From Phycisphaerae bacterium (GTDB taxonomy: Bacteria > Planctomycetota > Phycisphaerae > UBA1845 > Fen-1342), in contig JALSRY010000123.1 of assembly GCA_026984555.1 (NCBI GenBank), forward strand, positions 1 through 19,867: a DNA stretch of 19,867 nucleotides. The letters run 5' to 3'. The notes under the pieces were generated by a model, which was given only the letters and a program-made list of their open reading frames with translations, did no database searches and was not told the origin of the DNA. The translations under genes were made by a program, and so were the position numbers. Positions 8,190-15,243 of the stretch are shown one piece after another; position 1 is the stretch's first letter; each line of letters starts with the position of its first letter.

Positions 8190-9545
8190 ATGAAAACGAT
8201 CATCGAACCGTTTCGTATCAAGGTCGTCGAACCGATCCGCATGACCACGCGCCGGCAGCGCGAGCAGATCCTGCGTGACGCCGGCTTCAATCTCTTCCTG
8301 ATTCGTGCCGAAGACGTACTGATCGACCTGCTGACGGACAGCGGTACCGGCGCGATGAGCAGCCTTCAGTGGGCGGGGATCATGCGGGGCGACGAATCCT
8401 ACGCCGGCGCGAAAAGCTGGTACGTCTTTCGCGACAAGATCCGCGAAATCACCGGCTTTGCCCACATTCTTCCCACCCACCAGGGCCGCGCCAGCGAGCG
8501 CATTCTGTTCGAACTCGTCGGCGGACCCGGCAAGGTCGTCCCCAACAACAGCCACTTCGACACCACCCGCGCCAACATCGAACACACCGGCGCCCGCGCG
8601 ATCGACCTGGTGATCGACGAGGGAAAACAGCCCGCCAGCCGCCACCCCTTCAAGGGCAATATGGATCTCGAGCGACTCGAAAACCTCATCCGCGAGACCG
8701 GACCCCAAAACATCCCCCTCGTCATGCTCACCGTTACGAACAACAGCGGCGGCGGCCAGCCGGTCAGCCTGGAAAACATCCGCGCCGTCCGCGCCGTGTG
8801 CCGCAACTACGGGCTGCCTCTCTTCCTCGACGCCTGCCGCTTCGCCGAAAACGCCTACTTCATCAAACTCCGCGAGCCGGGACAGCAGGATCGTTCCGTG
8901 CGCGAAATCGTCCGCGACATGTTCGACCTCGTGGACGGAGCCACCATCAGCGCGAAGAAGGACGGGCTCGTCAACATCGGCGGCCTCCTCCTGCTGCGCG
9001 ACGATCACCTGGCCCAGAAAGCCGATGAACTGCTCATCCTCACCGAGGGCTTCGTCACCTACGGCGGGCTCGCGGGCCGCGACCTCGAAGCGATGGCACA
9101 GGGCTTCGAGGAGGTCGTTCACGAGGACTACCTCCAGTATCGCGTGCGCAGTACCGCCTACCTCGGCGAGCGACTGCTCGACGCCGGTGTCCAGATCGTC
9201 GAACCCCCCGGCGGCCACGCCATCTACATCGACGCCAAACACTTCTGTCCCCACATCCCCCCCGCGCAGTTTCCCGGCCAGGCGCTCGTCTGCGCCCTCT
9301 ACCGCCACGCCGGCATCCGCGCGGTCGAAATCGGTAGCGTGATGTTCGGACAGGACGGCAACCCTCCGCCGATGGAGCTGGTGCGCCTCGCGATTCCGCG
9401 CCGCGTCTATACGCAGAGCCACATCGACTACGTGATCGAGGCGATCGGCGAGGTCTTCGCCAACCGCGGTACGCTGCGCGGTCTGCGGATCGTTTCGGAA
9501 CCTCCCGCGCTGCGTCACTTCACCGCGCGCTTCGAGGAGCTCTAG
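8190..9545 (+). CDS. tnaA: Tryptophanase (tryptophan indole-lyase)
   Basis: This PLP enzyme splits L-tryptophan into indole, pyruvate and ammonia. The 451-residue protein aligns along its length with the tryptophanase/tyrosine phenol-lyase family: LIDLLTDSGTGAMS (about 44-57), THQGR (96-100), DACRFAENAYFI (214-225), the PLP-lysine motif SAKKDGLVNIGG (Lys257), EGFVTYGGLAGRD (286-298) and a C-terminus LRHFTARFEE. Two positions that separate the subfamilies point to tryptophanase: Asp124 in HFDTT, where tyrosine phenol-lyase has Thr, and Ile381 in AVEIGS, where tyrosine phenol-lyase has the substrate-binding Arg. Other stretches (VNIGG, GLAGRD) look more like tyrosine phenol-lyase, so experimental specificity could differ. 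The start is the first plausible ATG after the upstream gene; no strong ribosome site is seen. No tnaC-like leader or tryptophan permease gene is adjacent. Confidence 0.9.
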   Translation: MKTIIEPFRIKVVEPIRMTTRRQREQILRDAGFNLFLIRAEDVLIDLLTDSGTGAMSSLQWAGIMRGDESYAGAKSWYVFRDKIREITGFAHILPTHQGRASERILFELVGGPGKVVPNNSHFDTTRANIEHTGARAIDLVIDEGKQPASRHPFKGNMDLERLENLIRETGPQNIPLVMLTVTNNSGGGQPVSLENIRAVRAVCRNYGLPLFLDACRFAENAYFIKLREPGQQDRSVREIVRDMFDLVDGATISAKKDGLVNIGGLLLLRDDHLAQKADELLILTEGFVTYGGLAGRDLEAMAQGFEEVVHEDYLQYRVRSTAYLGERLLDAGVQIVEPPGGHAIYIDAKHFCPHIPPAQFPGQALVCALYRHAGIRAVEIGSVMFGQDGNPPPMELVRLAIPRRVYTQSHIDYVIEAIGEVFANRGTLRGLRIVSEPPALRHFTARFEEL

Positions 9546-9556
9546 TACGCCGGCTG

Positions 9557-9603
9557 GGCCGGTCGCCCCGCCCGTTTTTCCGCGGTCATCTGTACGACCG
9601 GCC
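9557..9603. repeat. Inverted repeat after tnaA, possible terminator
   Basis: GGCCGGTCG (9557-9565) and CGACCGGCC (9595-9603) form a 9-base-pair inverted repeat with a 29-base loop that contains a run of five T. A smaller hairpin, CCGGC-TGG-GCCGG, overlaps the left arm and precedes the T-run. The element sits between tnaA and the next gene and could end tnaA transcription. Confidence 0.35.
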
Positions 9604-9655
9604 GGACTCGCGTCACAATGTTCGCAGTCGATCTGGCAGAACAAAGGAGCACGCC

Positions 9656-10582
9656 GTGACGACAACCCCCGACGAGAACACCAGCGCTTCCGCAACGCCT
9701 GGTTCAAAAACCGACGCGATCCACGAGTCGAAAAAACGCTCCCCCAGCGCCGCGGACAAAAATGAACGCCGCCACGAAGTCAAGTTCGTGACCTATCCCA
9801 AGCTGCTGTTCATCTGGCCGCTGGTGCTCGCCGGTTTCGTCCTCTACCCCTTCGGAGCACCGCACGAGCCCATCTCCGCCACCGTGGCCCAGTACGAGGC
9901 GCGCCAGGCCGCGCCCGCTCCCCAACCCAAAGCGGCGACCGAGACAAGCGCCGAATCCGCCCAAAATCCACCGGCGCAAACAAACCCCTACGTTTCGCAC
10001 CGGCTCGAAGTCCTTGGGTGGATCTATATCTGGGTGCTGCTGGTGGTTACGCTGACGCTCGGCGTGGATATCGGCCGCAACGAGGCGGGCTTCTGGGTGG
10101 TGCTGATCGCCGCCATCTGGGTGCTCGGGCTCTGGCTTCAGGATGTCAAGGGCTTCACGCTCTTCGGCGATATCTACCGCTGGTTCGCGGGCCTCGACGT
10201 GCAATACAACCGCGGCTTCGGGCTGGCGGTCAGCGTCATGCTCGCGGTGCCCTACCTCGTGATGATCTTCTGGGCCCGGGTCAACGACAAGTGGCGAATC
10301 ACCCACAACGAGTTCGAACACTACGCCTTCGGCAAGTCCGATGATTCGCTCGGCCGCGGGGCCAAGACGATCCGCACGTCCTACCCCGACGTGCTCGAAC
10401 TGCTGCTCGCGTGCGCCGGTACCCTGATCGTCTACAACGCCACCGGCACTCGCGAGTTGCGCCGCATCCCCCACGTCGTCTTCCTCCCGCTGGTCCGCAA
10501 ACGACTCGACCATATCCTCGAGAAAACCGCGGTCACGACCGCCCAGATGGAAGAAGAGGAAGAAGACGACGACGATTATTGA
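9656..10582 (+). CDS. Unrecognised four-helix membrane protein with acidic C-terminal tail
   Basis: I cannot assign a family with confidence. The GTG start is well supported by AAAGGAG 6 bases upstream. The 308-residue protein has a charged, Ser/Thr-rich cytoplasmic-type N-terminus (1-43), hydrophobic segments at about 44-67, 119-139, 144-163 and 186-207, and an Ala/Pro/Gln-rich linker between the first two. The C-terminal part (about 211-290) reads like a small beta-rich domain: WRITHNEFEHY, then GTLIVYNATGTRELRRIPHVVFLP and a closing helix RKRLDHILEK. That arrangement recalls membrane-flanked bacterial PH (bPH2/DUF304-type) domains, but this is inference. It ends in a run of glutamate and aspartate before a final tyrosine. 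It is flanked by unrelated genes and appears to be transcribed alone. Confidence 0.8.
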   Translation: MTTTPDENTSASATPGSKTDAIHESKKRSPSAADKNERRHEVKFVTYPKLLFIWPLVLAGFVLYPFGAPHEPISATVAQYEARQAAPAPQPKAATETSAESAQNPPAQTNPYVSHRLEVLGWIYIWVLLVVTLTLGVDIGRNEAGFWVVLIAAIWVLGLWLQDVKGFTLFGDIYRWFAGLDVQYNRGFGLAVSVMLAVPYLVMIFWARVNDKWRITHNEFEHYAFGKSDDSLGRGAKTIRTSYPDVLELLLACAGTLIVYNATGTRELRRIPHVVFLPLVRKRLDHILEKTAVTTAQMEEEEEDDDDY

Positions 10583-10647
10583 ACACGCCCTCGGCCCGTA
10601 TGCGTGGCAACCGCATCGCGGCGCGCCGACAACGCGCAGACATCGCG

Positions 10648-10676
10648 TTGCCAACTCCGCATCCAGCGGGTAGCCT
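10648..10676 (+). promoter_or_regulatory. Predicted promoter for argS
   Basis: TTGCCA (10648-10653), a 17-base spacer and TAGCCT (10671-10676). Transcription would begin near 10683, only about 3 bases before the argS ATG, which also lacks a Shine-Dalgarno sequence. Confidence 0.45.
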
Positions 10677-10685
10677 CCGACGACC

Positions 10686-12560
10686 ATGTACCACGACAGT
10701 CTGATCAGGATTCTGGCGGCCCGGTTGGCCGACGCGATCGCGCAGGTCACCGGGAAAACCCCCGGCGAGGTCGACCCGGTCCTGCGGCCGGCCGGCGATC
10801 CGAAATTCGGCGACTACCAGTGCAACGCGGCGATGCCGCTGGCCCGGCCTCTGCGCGCCAAGCCGCGTGACATCGCCCAGCGGATCGTCGAAGCCGCCCG
10901 GCTCGACGACCTCACCGAACCACCCAAGGTCGAAGGCCCCGGCTTCATCAACCTCCGGCTGCGGCGCGAGTTCCTCGCGGACTACCTCCGGTCGATCCGC
11001 GCCCCACGCGACGAACCCGCGCCCGACCGGCGCGGCCTCGTGCGGACCGCAACCCCCGAAACCGTCGTCATCGACTACTCCTCGCCCAACATCGCCAAAC
11101 AGATGCACGTCGGGCACCTGCGCAGCACGATCATCGGCGACGTGTTCGCCCGCGTGCTGGCGTTCGAGGGGCACGAGGTGATCCGCCAGAACCATGTCGG
11201 CGACTGGGGCACCCAGTTCGGTATGCTGATCATGCACTACGCCGAGCATCCCATCCCCGCCGGCGAGGATCACGACCAGGTGCTCGCCGCGATCGAGAAC
11301 GACTACCGCCGGGCCCAACAGCGGTTCCAGCGCGATCCGGCATTCGCGACGGCGGCTCGTAACGCCGTCGGCCGCCTTCAGTCGGGCGATCCCGAAGCCC
11401 TGCACATCTGGCAAACCGTGCGCGCTGCCAGCCGGCGCGCGTTCCTCGACAACTACCACCGGCTCAACGTGTTGCTGACCGACGACGACGTCTGCGGCGA
11501 GAGTTTCTACAACGACCGGCTCGCAGCGGTCGTGGCGGAGCTGCGCGAGAAGCTCGCACCCGGGGCAGGGGCGGCGCACGACGGCGCACGGGTCGAGTGT
11601 CGCGAGGACGAGGGCGCCGTGTGCATCTTCTTCTACGACGAGAACGGCGAGCCACGCTTCCGCAAACCCGACGGCAACGAGCTGCCGATGATCGTCCGGA
11701 AATCCGACGGGGCCTACCTCTACGCCACCACCGACCTGGCCGCGCTACGCTACCGGATCAAGGAGCTCGGCGCCGACCGCGTGATCTACGTCACCGACCC
11801 GCGTCAGAAACTCCACTTCGAGATGCTTTTCGCCGTCGCGCGCGCCGTCGGCTGGGCCGCGGAGCACGTGCGCCTCGAACACGTCACGTTCGGGAGTGTG
11901 CTCGGCAACGACAAACGGCCCCTCAAGACACGCGAGGGCGAAAACGTCAAGCTGCGTGAATTGCTCGACGAGGCCGAACGCCGCGCGTTCGAGCTGCTCG
12001 ATCAGCGCGACCGCGCCGCCGCCGACGAAGGCCGGCCCACCGAGCCGCTTTCCGATGCGGAGAAACGCGAGATCGCGCGGCGGGTCGGGGTGGCGGCGGT
12101 GAAATACGCCGATCTACGCAACGACCGCGCGAGCGATTACGTGTTCAACTGGGATCGGATGCTCGCGATGCAGGGCAACACGGCACCGTACATGATGTAT
12201 GCCTACGCCCGCATCCGCTCGATCTATCGCAAAGCCGCCGACCGGTTCGGCACCCCCGATGTGTACGCTCCCGGCGTCACGCTGCGGCTCGACACGCCCG
12301 CCGAACGAACGCTCGCGTTGCGCCTGGCGCGGTTCGGCGAGACGCTCGACGCCGTGGCGAGCGAGCTCGCCCCGCATATCCTGTGCGGCTATCTGTACGA
12401 GCTGGCCGCGGAATTCATGCGCTTCTACGAGGCGTGCCCGGTGCTCAAGGCCCCGGACGACGACACGCGCCTGAGCCGCATGCGCCTTTGCGACCTGACG
12501 GCCCGCACCCTGCGACTGGGGCTCAACCTGCTCGGCATCGAAACCATCGAGCGCATGTAG
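10686..12560 (+). CDS. argS: Arginyl-tRNA synthetase
   Basis: This class I synthetase charges tRNA-Arg with arginine. The 624-residue protein has the N-terminal Add-1-type region (GDYQCNAAM at about 42-50; GPGFINLRL at 84-92), then SSPNIAKQMHVGHLRSTIIGD with the HIGH-class motif HVGH at 141-144, then NHVGDWGTQFG (169-179). KTREGENVKL at 414-423 occupies the place of the KMSKS loop, as usual in bacterial ArgS. The C-terminal anticodon-binding (DALR) domain includes NTAPYMMYAYARIRSIYRK, and the protein ends LGIETIERM, a typical ArgS ending. It is a little longer than most ArgS proteins because of insertions, one before EKREIARRVG. It converges on lptB, with only 26 bases between the two stop codons and no convincing terminator in that gap. 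Confidence 0.97.
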   Translation: MYHDSLIRILAARLADAIAQVTGKTPGEVDPVLRPAGDPKFGDYQCNAAMPLARPLRAKPRDIAQRIVEAARLDDLTEPPKVEGPGFINLRLRREFLADYLRSIRAPRDEPAPDRRGLVRTATPETVVIDYSSPNIAKQMHVGHLRSTIIGDVFARVLAFEGHEVIRQNHVGDWGTQFGMLIMHYAEHPIPAGEDHDQVLAAIENDYRRAQQRFQRDPAFATAARNAVGRLQSGDPEALHIWQTVRAASRRAFLDNYHRLNVLLTDDDVCGESFYNDRLAAVVAELREKLAPGAGAAHDGARVECREDEGAVCIFFYDENGEPRFRKPDGNELPMIVRKSDGAYLYATTDLAALRYRIKELGADRVIYVTDPRQKLHFEMLFAVARAVGWAAEHVRLEHVTFGSVLGNDKRPLKTREGENVKLRELLDEAERRAFELLDQRDRAAADEGRPTEPLSDAEKREIARRVGVAAVKYADLRNDRASDYVFNWDRMLAMQGNTAPYMMYAYARIRSIYRKAADRFGTPDVYAPGVTLRLDTPAERTLALRLARFGETLDAVASELAPHILCGYLYELAAEFMRFYEACPVLKAPDDDTRLSRMRLCDLTARTLRLGLNLLGIETIERM

Positions 12561-12586
12561 CAGCCAGCCGCGCAAGGCCGACGCTC

Positions 12587-13321
12587 TCAGCCCTGGAACT
12601 CGTCGCCGCGGAACGTGTTGCCCAGATAGGTCTCGCGAACGCGCCGATTGTTGATGATCTCGTGGGGTGAACCCGCCGCCACCACCTCCCCCTCGTGGAT
12701 GACGTAGCTTCGATCGGTGACCTTGAGCGTTTCGTGTACATTGTGGTCCGTCAGGAGGATCGCGATCCCGCTGGCCCGCAACCGCAAAATCTCGTGTCGC
12801 AGCTCCTCCACCGCCTTGGGATCCACCCCGCTGAACGGCTCGTCGAGCAAAATCAGCCGCGGATTGGTGATAAGCGCCCGCGCGATCTCCAACTTGCGCC
12901 GCTCGCCACCGGAAATGTTCCGGGCCAGATTGCGGCGGATGCGCTTGAGCCCGAACTGTTCGAGGAGGTCCTCGACACGCTGTCGGCGTTCGCGCCGCGT
13001 GTAACGCATCGTCTCGCAAATCGCCATCAGGTTTTGCTCGACGGTGAGCCGCTGAAAAACGCTCGGTTCCTGGGAGAGGTAGCCGATGCCCCGGCGGGCA
13101 CGCTTGTACATCGGAAGGCCGGTGATGTCGCGATCGAGAAACCGGACCCGCCCCCCCTCCGGCTGAATCATGCCCACGGTCATGCGGAAACTCGTCGTCT
13201 TGCCGGCTCCGTTGGGCCCGAGCAGCCCGACGATCTCGCCGTCCGCCACGTCGTAACTTACACGGTTTACGACAGTTCGACCGTTATAAGACTTCACCAG
13301 TTTATCAGCGGTCAGTAGCAT
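12587..13321 (-). CDS. lptB: LPS export ABC transporter ATP-binding protein LptB
   Basis: LptB is the cytoplasmic ATPase of the LptB2FGC complex that extracts lipopolysaccharide from the inner membrane for transport to the outer membrane. The 244-residue protein shows Walker A GPNGAGKT (35-42), Q-loop region GYLSQEPSVFQRLT, ABC signature SGGERRK (137-143), Walker B LILLDEP (156-162) and switch histidine in TDHNVHET (His193). RARRGIGYL and the NVHETL/YLGNTF endings are characteristic of LptB rather than of branched-chain amino-acid transporters (LivG/LivF). The C-terminus is about ten residues longer than that of E. coli LptB. No lptA, lptC, lptF or lptG gene is adjacent in this window. The ATG has no clear ribosome site; see the note on the upstream stretch. 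Confidence 0.92.
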   Translation of the reverse strand: MLLTADKLVKSYNGRTVVNRVSYDVADGEIVGLLGPNGAGKTTSFRMTVGMIQPEGGRVRFLDRDITGLPMYKRARRGIGYLSQEPSVFQRLTVEQNLMAICETMRYTRRERRQRVEDLLEQFGLKRIRRNLARNISGGERRKLEIARALITNPRLILLDEPFSGVDPKAVEELRHEILRLRASGIAILLTDHNVHETLKVTDRSYVIHEGEVVAAGSPHEIINNRRVRETYLGNTFRGDEFQG

Positions 13322-13348
13322 GATCAGACAATCCGGCCGAAACGCTCT

Positions 13349-13357
13349 TGTGGATAA
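13349..13357 (-). promoter_or_regulatory. Perfect DnaA-box 9-mer
   Basis: The minus strand reads TTATCCACA, the consensus high-affinity DnaA box. It is a single copy, 28 bases upstream of the lptB start codon. It may be a regulatory or DnaA-titration site, or a chance match. Confidence 0.4.
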
Positions 13358-13605
13358 CTTGTTGAAAACTCGTGTTCGCCTACCATGTATCCCGAATCAA
13401 GACCAGCGCCCGGCCAACCTGCTCCATGTCGATCCGGGCCAGCGCAGATCGGTTGCTCAACAACCATAACATACTCATACGACGTCGGTTACGAAATGCA
13501 ACCTGCACAGGACACCCGGCGGAAACCTGCCGCTCATTTGCTGCTCTTCGCATATGCGCCCGCCCCTACGCGGCTCGAGGGACCGACTCCCGCCGCCTGT
13601 TGACA

Positions 13606-13620
13606 ACCGCTCGTTGCGGT
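13606..13620 (-). terminator. Short hairpin downstream of the signal peptidase pair
   Basis: ACCGC and GCGGT form a perfect 5-base-pair stem with a 5-base loop, about 25 bases after the stop of the downstream signal peptidase gene. There is no T-run on the minus strand, so termination activity is doubtful. Confidence 0.25.
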
Positions 13621-13645
13621 AACTCCACGCCCCAAAACATGTTGG

Positions 13646-15238
13646 CTATCGGACGAACCGCATCCGTCCTACGTCCGGCACATGCCAACGCCCGCGCGCG
13701 TCGATCGGCAACAGGCCCGGAAGATACACAAAAAACGCCTGCCCCACAATCTGATCCGCTCGGACCGTCCCCACCCGGTACGTATCCGCTCGAAGCGCCC
13801 GCCGAAGGTGCAGCCCCGCTTCGAACCACTCCCGGCTGTCGAAACTGTTGGGACTGTTGTCACCCAACACGAAGTATTCGTCCGAACGAAGCCGAAACCC
13901 ATGACCCGCATACGCCCGCTGGCTGTTGTGCCGACTGTACGTGTAATACACGTCGCGATCCACACGCAGATGTTCCAGCATCAGCGGCACCCCCGCGGCG
14001 GCGATATGCAACCGCGGCGGAGCGATCCGCCGCAAGCGACGCAGCCGCCCTACATCCGGCGCATACTGGGCATCGGTTGTCGCCAGCATGCGACGCCCAT
14101 TCACCGCGACGTACACGCGATAGTCCACGTGCCCCATCTCGACATGCACCGGGCCACGGCTACGCAGCGCCGGAACCGTCGCATCGCCCAGGAGCGTTTC
14201 CGTACCCTCGCCGGCGGGGTGGCTGGACAACACGACCCGCCCCTCGCCCCGAAACGTCGCCGCGAACACCCGGCCGTTGCACGCGATCTCCCAACGCATC
14301 AGCCCGCCCGAGCGCGCGTCGCCGAATGTTACGTCGGCCGTGATCCGCACGTCGGGAACGAAGTTGCCTCCGGTACCGTGGTTATAGCCGTAGATGTCCT
14401 GAAGGTACTGGTGCGCCGAAGGACCGATCGGCGAAAACGTGAGCTCGTATTCGGCGTCGTCGGTGGGCTCGAACCGGATCACGCGCGTATCAAGCCCGCG
14501 CCACGCACCAGCGGACTCGCGCTCCTCACGCACCGGCACCCACGCAGGGGAACGCCCGGTACGCTCCTCGTCGGCCGGTAGATAGTCCTGGTCAAACACC
14601 ACGAACCAGAGCGAACGCTGGGCTGCGGCGGTCTTGCGTGCGATGTGCGGTTCTTTCTCGCCGGGATGCTTCACGAACACGTCGCCGTCGATGATCTCGA
14701 TCGTCTCGCCCGGCAATCCGACCAGCCTCTTGATGTAGTTCTGCGTCGGATCCGAAGGGTCGCGAAAAACGATCACGTCCCAGCGATGCGGCCCGAACCG
14801 CCCCCCCAGGGCATACGGCCATTTGTCCACGAGAATCCGGTCCCCCCCCCGCGGATGAACCAGCTCGTCGCGCAACCGGATGCGCGTGTGACAGTTCGGA
14901 CAGTAGACCTGCGACGGCGCCACGAACGGCCCGCCACGCTCGCGCACGCCGCGCTCGGGGCCGTAGTTGATCTCCCAGCCGCACACGGGACAGATGAGCG
15001 TCGCGTGGCGTCCGAGCAACGTCGGCGCCATCGACCCCGTGGGAATGACGAACGCCTCGACGAAAAACGCCCGGAACACGAACGCCAGCATCAGGGCCGT
15101 CAGCACCGCCTGGATCGACTCCATCACGACCAGGGACGTCGGCGTGTGGTGGTCGCCGCCCGCGGATGCGTCGCGAACCGCCGGCGGCAACGACCCGGGC
15201 GGCGAAGGCGGTGGCTGGGACGGGGCCGAAGACACCAT
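13646..15238 (-). CDS. lepB: Signal peptidase I with zinc-ribbon-like and beta-rich inserts (second of tandem pair)
   Basis: This S26 serine protease of the inner membrane cleaves signal peptides from exported proteins. One N-terminal hydrophobic segment (about 42-64) leads directly to PTGSMAPTLLG with catalytic Ser69. The general-base lysine is Lys170 in NYIKRLVGLPGETIEIIDGD, and the last conserved box is VLGDNSPNSFDSREW (about 458-471). Two inserts enlarge it to 530 residues. The first, between serine and lysine, has CPVC...CPNC (Cys83, 86, 113, 116), resembling a zinc ribbon. The second, about residues 205-430, is beta-rich with VDYRVYVAVNGRRML and LRVDRDVYYT, suggestive of a concanavalin-like sandwich. 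I chose the ATG at 15238, which begins 5 bases after the stop of the upstream paralogue; coupled translation is likely. Longer forms would overlap that gene. Confidence 0.92.
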   Translation of the reverse strand: MVSSAPSQPPPSPPGSLPPAVRDASAGGDHHTPTSLVVMESIQAVLTALMLAFVFRAFFVEAFVIPTGSMAPTLLGRHATLICPVCGWEINYGPERGVRERGGPFVAPSQVYCPNCHTRIRLRDELVHPRGGDRILVDKWPYALGGRFGPHRWDVIVFRDPSDPTQNYIKRLVGLPGETIEIIDGDVFVKHPGEKEPHIARKTAAAQRSLWFVVFDQDYLPADEERTGRSPAWVPVREERESAGAWRGLDTRVIRFEPTDDAEYELTFSPIGPSAHQYLQDIYGYNHGTGGNFVPDVRITADVTFGDARSGGLMRWEIACNGRVFAATFRGEGRVVLSSHPAGEGTETLLGDATVPALRSRGPVHVEMGHVDYRVYVAVNGRRMLATTDAQYAPDVGRLRRLRRIAPPRLHIAAAGVPLMLEHLRVDRDVYYTYSRHNSQRAYAGHGFRLRSDEYFVLGDNSPNSFDSREWFEAGLHLRRALRADTYRVGTVRADQIVGQAFFVYLPGLLPIDARGRWHVPDVGRMRFVR

Positions 15239-15243
15239 CGTCG

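Larger units (their letters stand above)
13322..13645. other. 324-base stretch without a convincing gene (lptB leader / lepB downstream region)
   Basis: This stretch is visibly less GC-rich than its neighbours and holds no open frame with coding-like composition. It contains a DnaA-box 9-mer (13349-13357), a small hairpin GGTTG-CTCAA-CAACC (13461-13475), an ACCGC-TCGTT-GCGGT hairpin (13606-13620) just beyond the second signal peptidase gene, and three TTGTTGA/CTGTTGA-like words. On the minus strand two tiny overlapping frames (13427-13380, 15 codons plus stop; 13386-13324, 20 codons plus stop) lead up to lptB. The promoter for lptB should lie here, but I could not place it with confidence; TTGCAT-(16)-TATGAG on the minus strand is one weak candidate. 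Confidence 0.5.

Noticed and set aside
8190..9545. Tyrosine phenol-lyase
   Set aside because: The Arg needed for the phenol substrate is Ile381 here and the Thr position is Asp124, both as in tryptophanase.
8019..9707. A 562-codon minus-strand frame opposite tryptophanase
   Set aside because: The plus-strand product is unmistakable and the antisense product is a Val/Asp/Gly-rich shadow.
12587..13321. Branched-chain amino-acid transporter ATPase (LivG/LivF)
   Set aside because: The sequence around the ABC signature, the TDHNV switch region and the C-terminal YLG ending fit LptB better.
13322..13645. Replication origin
   Set aside because: Only one perfect DnaA box is present, there is no dnaA, dnaN or rpmH nearby, and no clear AT-rich unwinding element.
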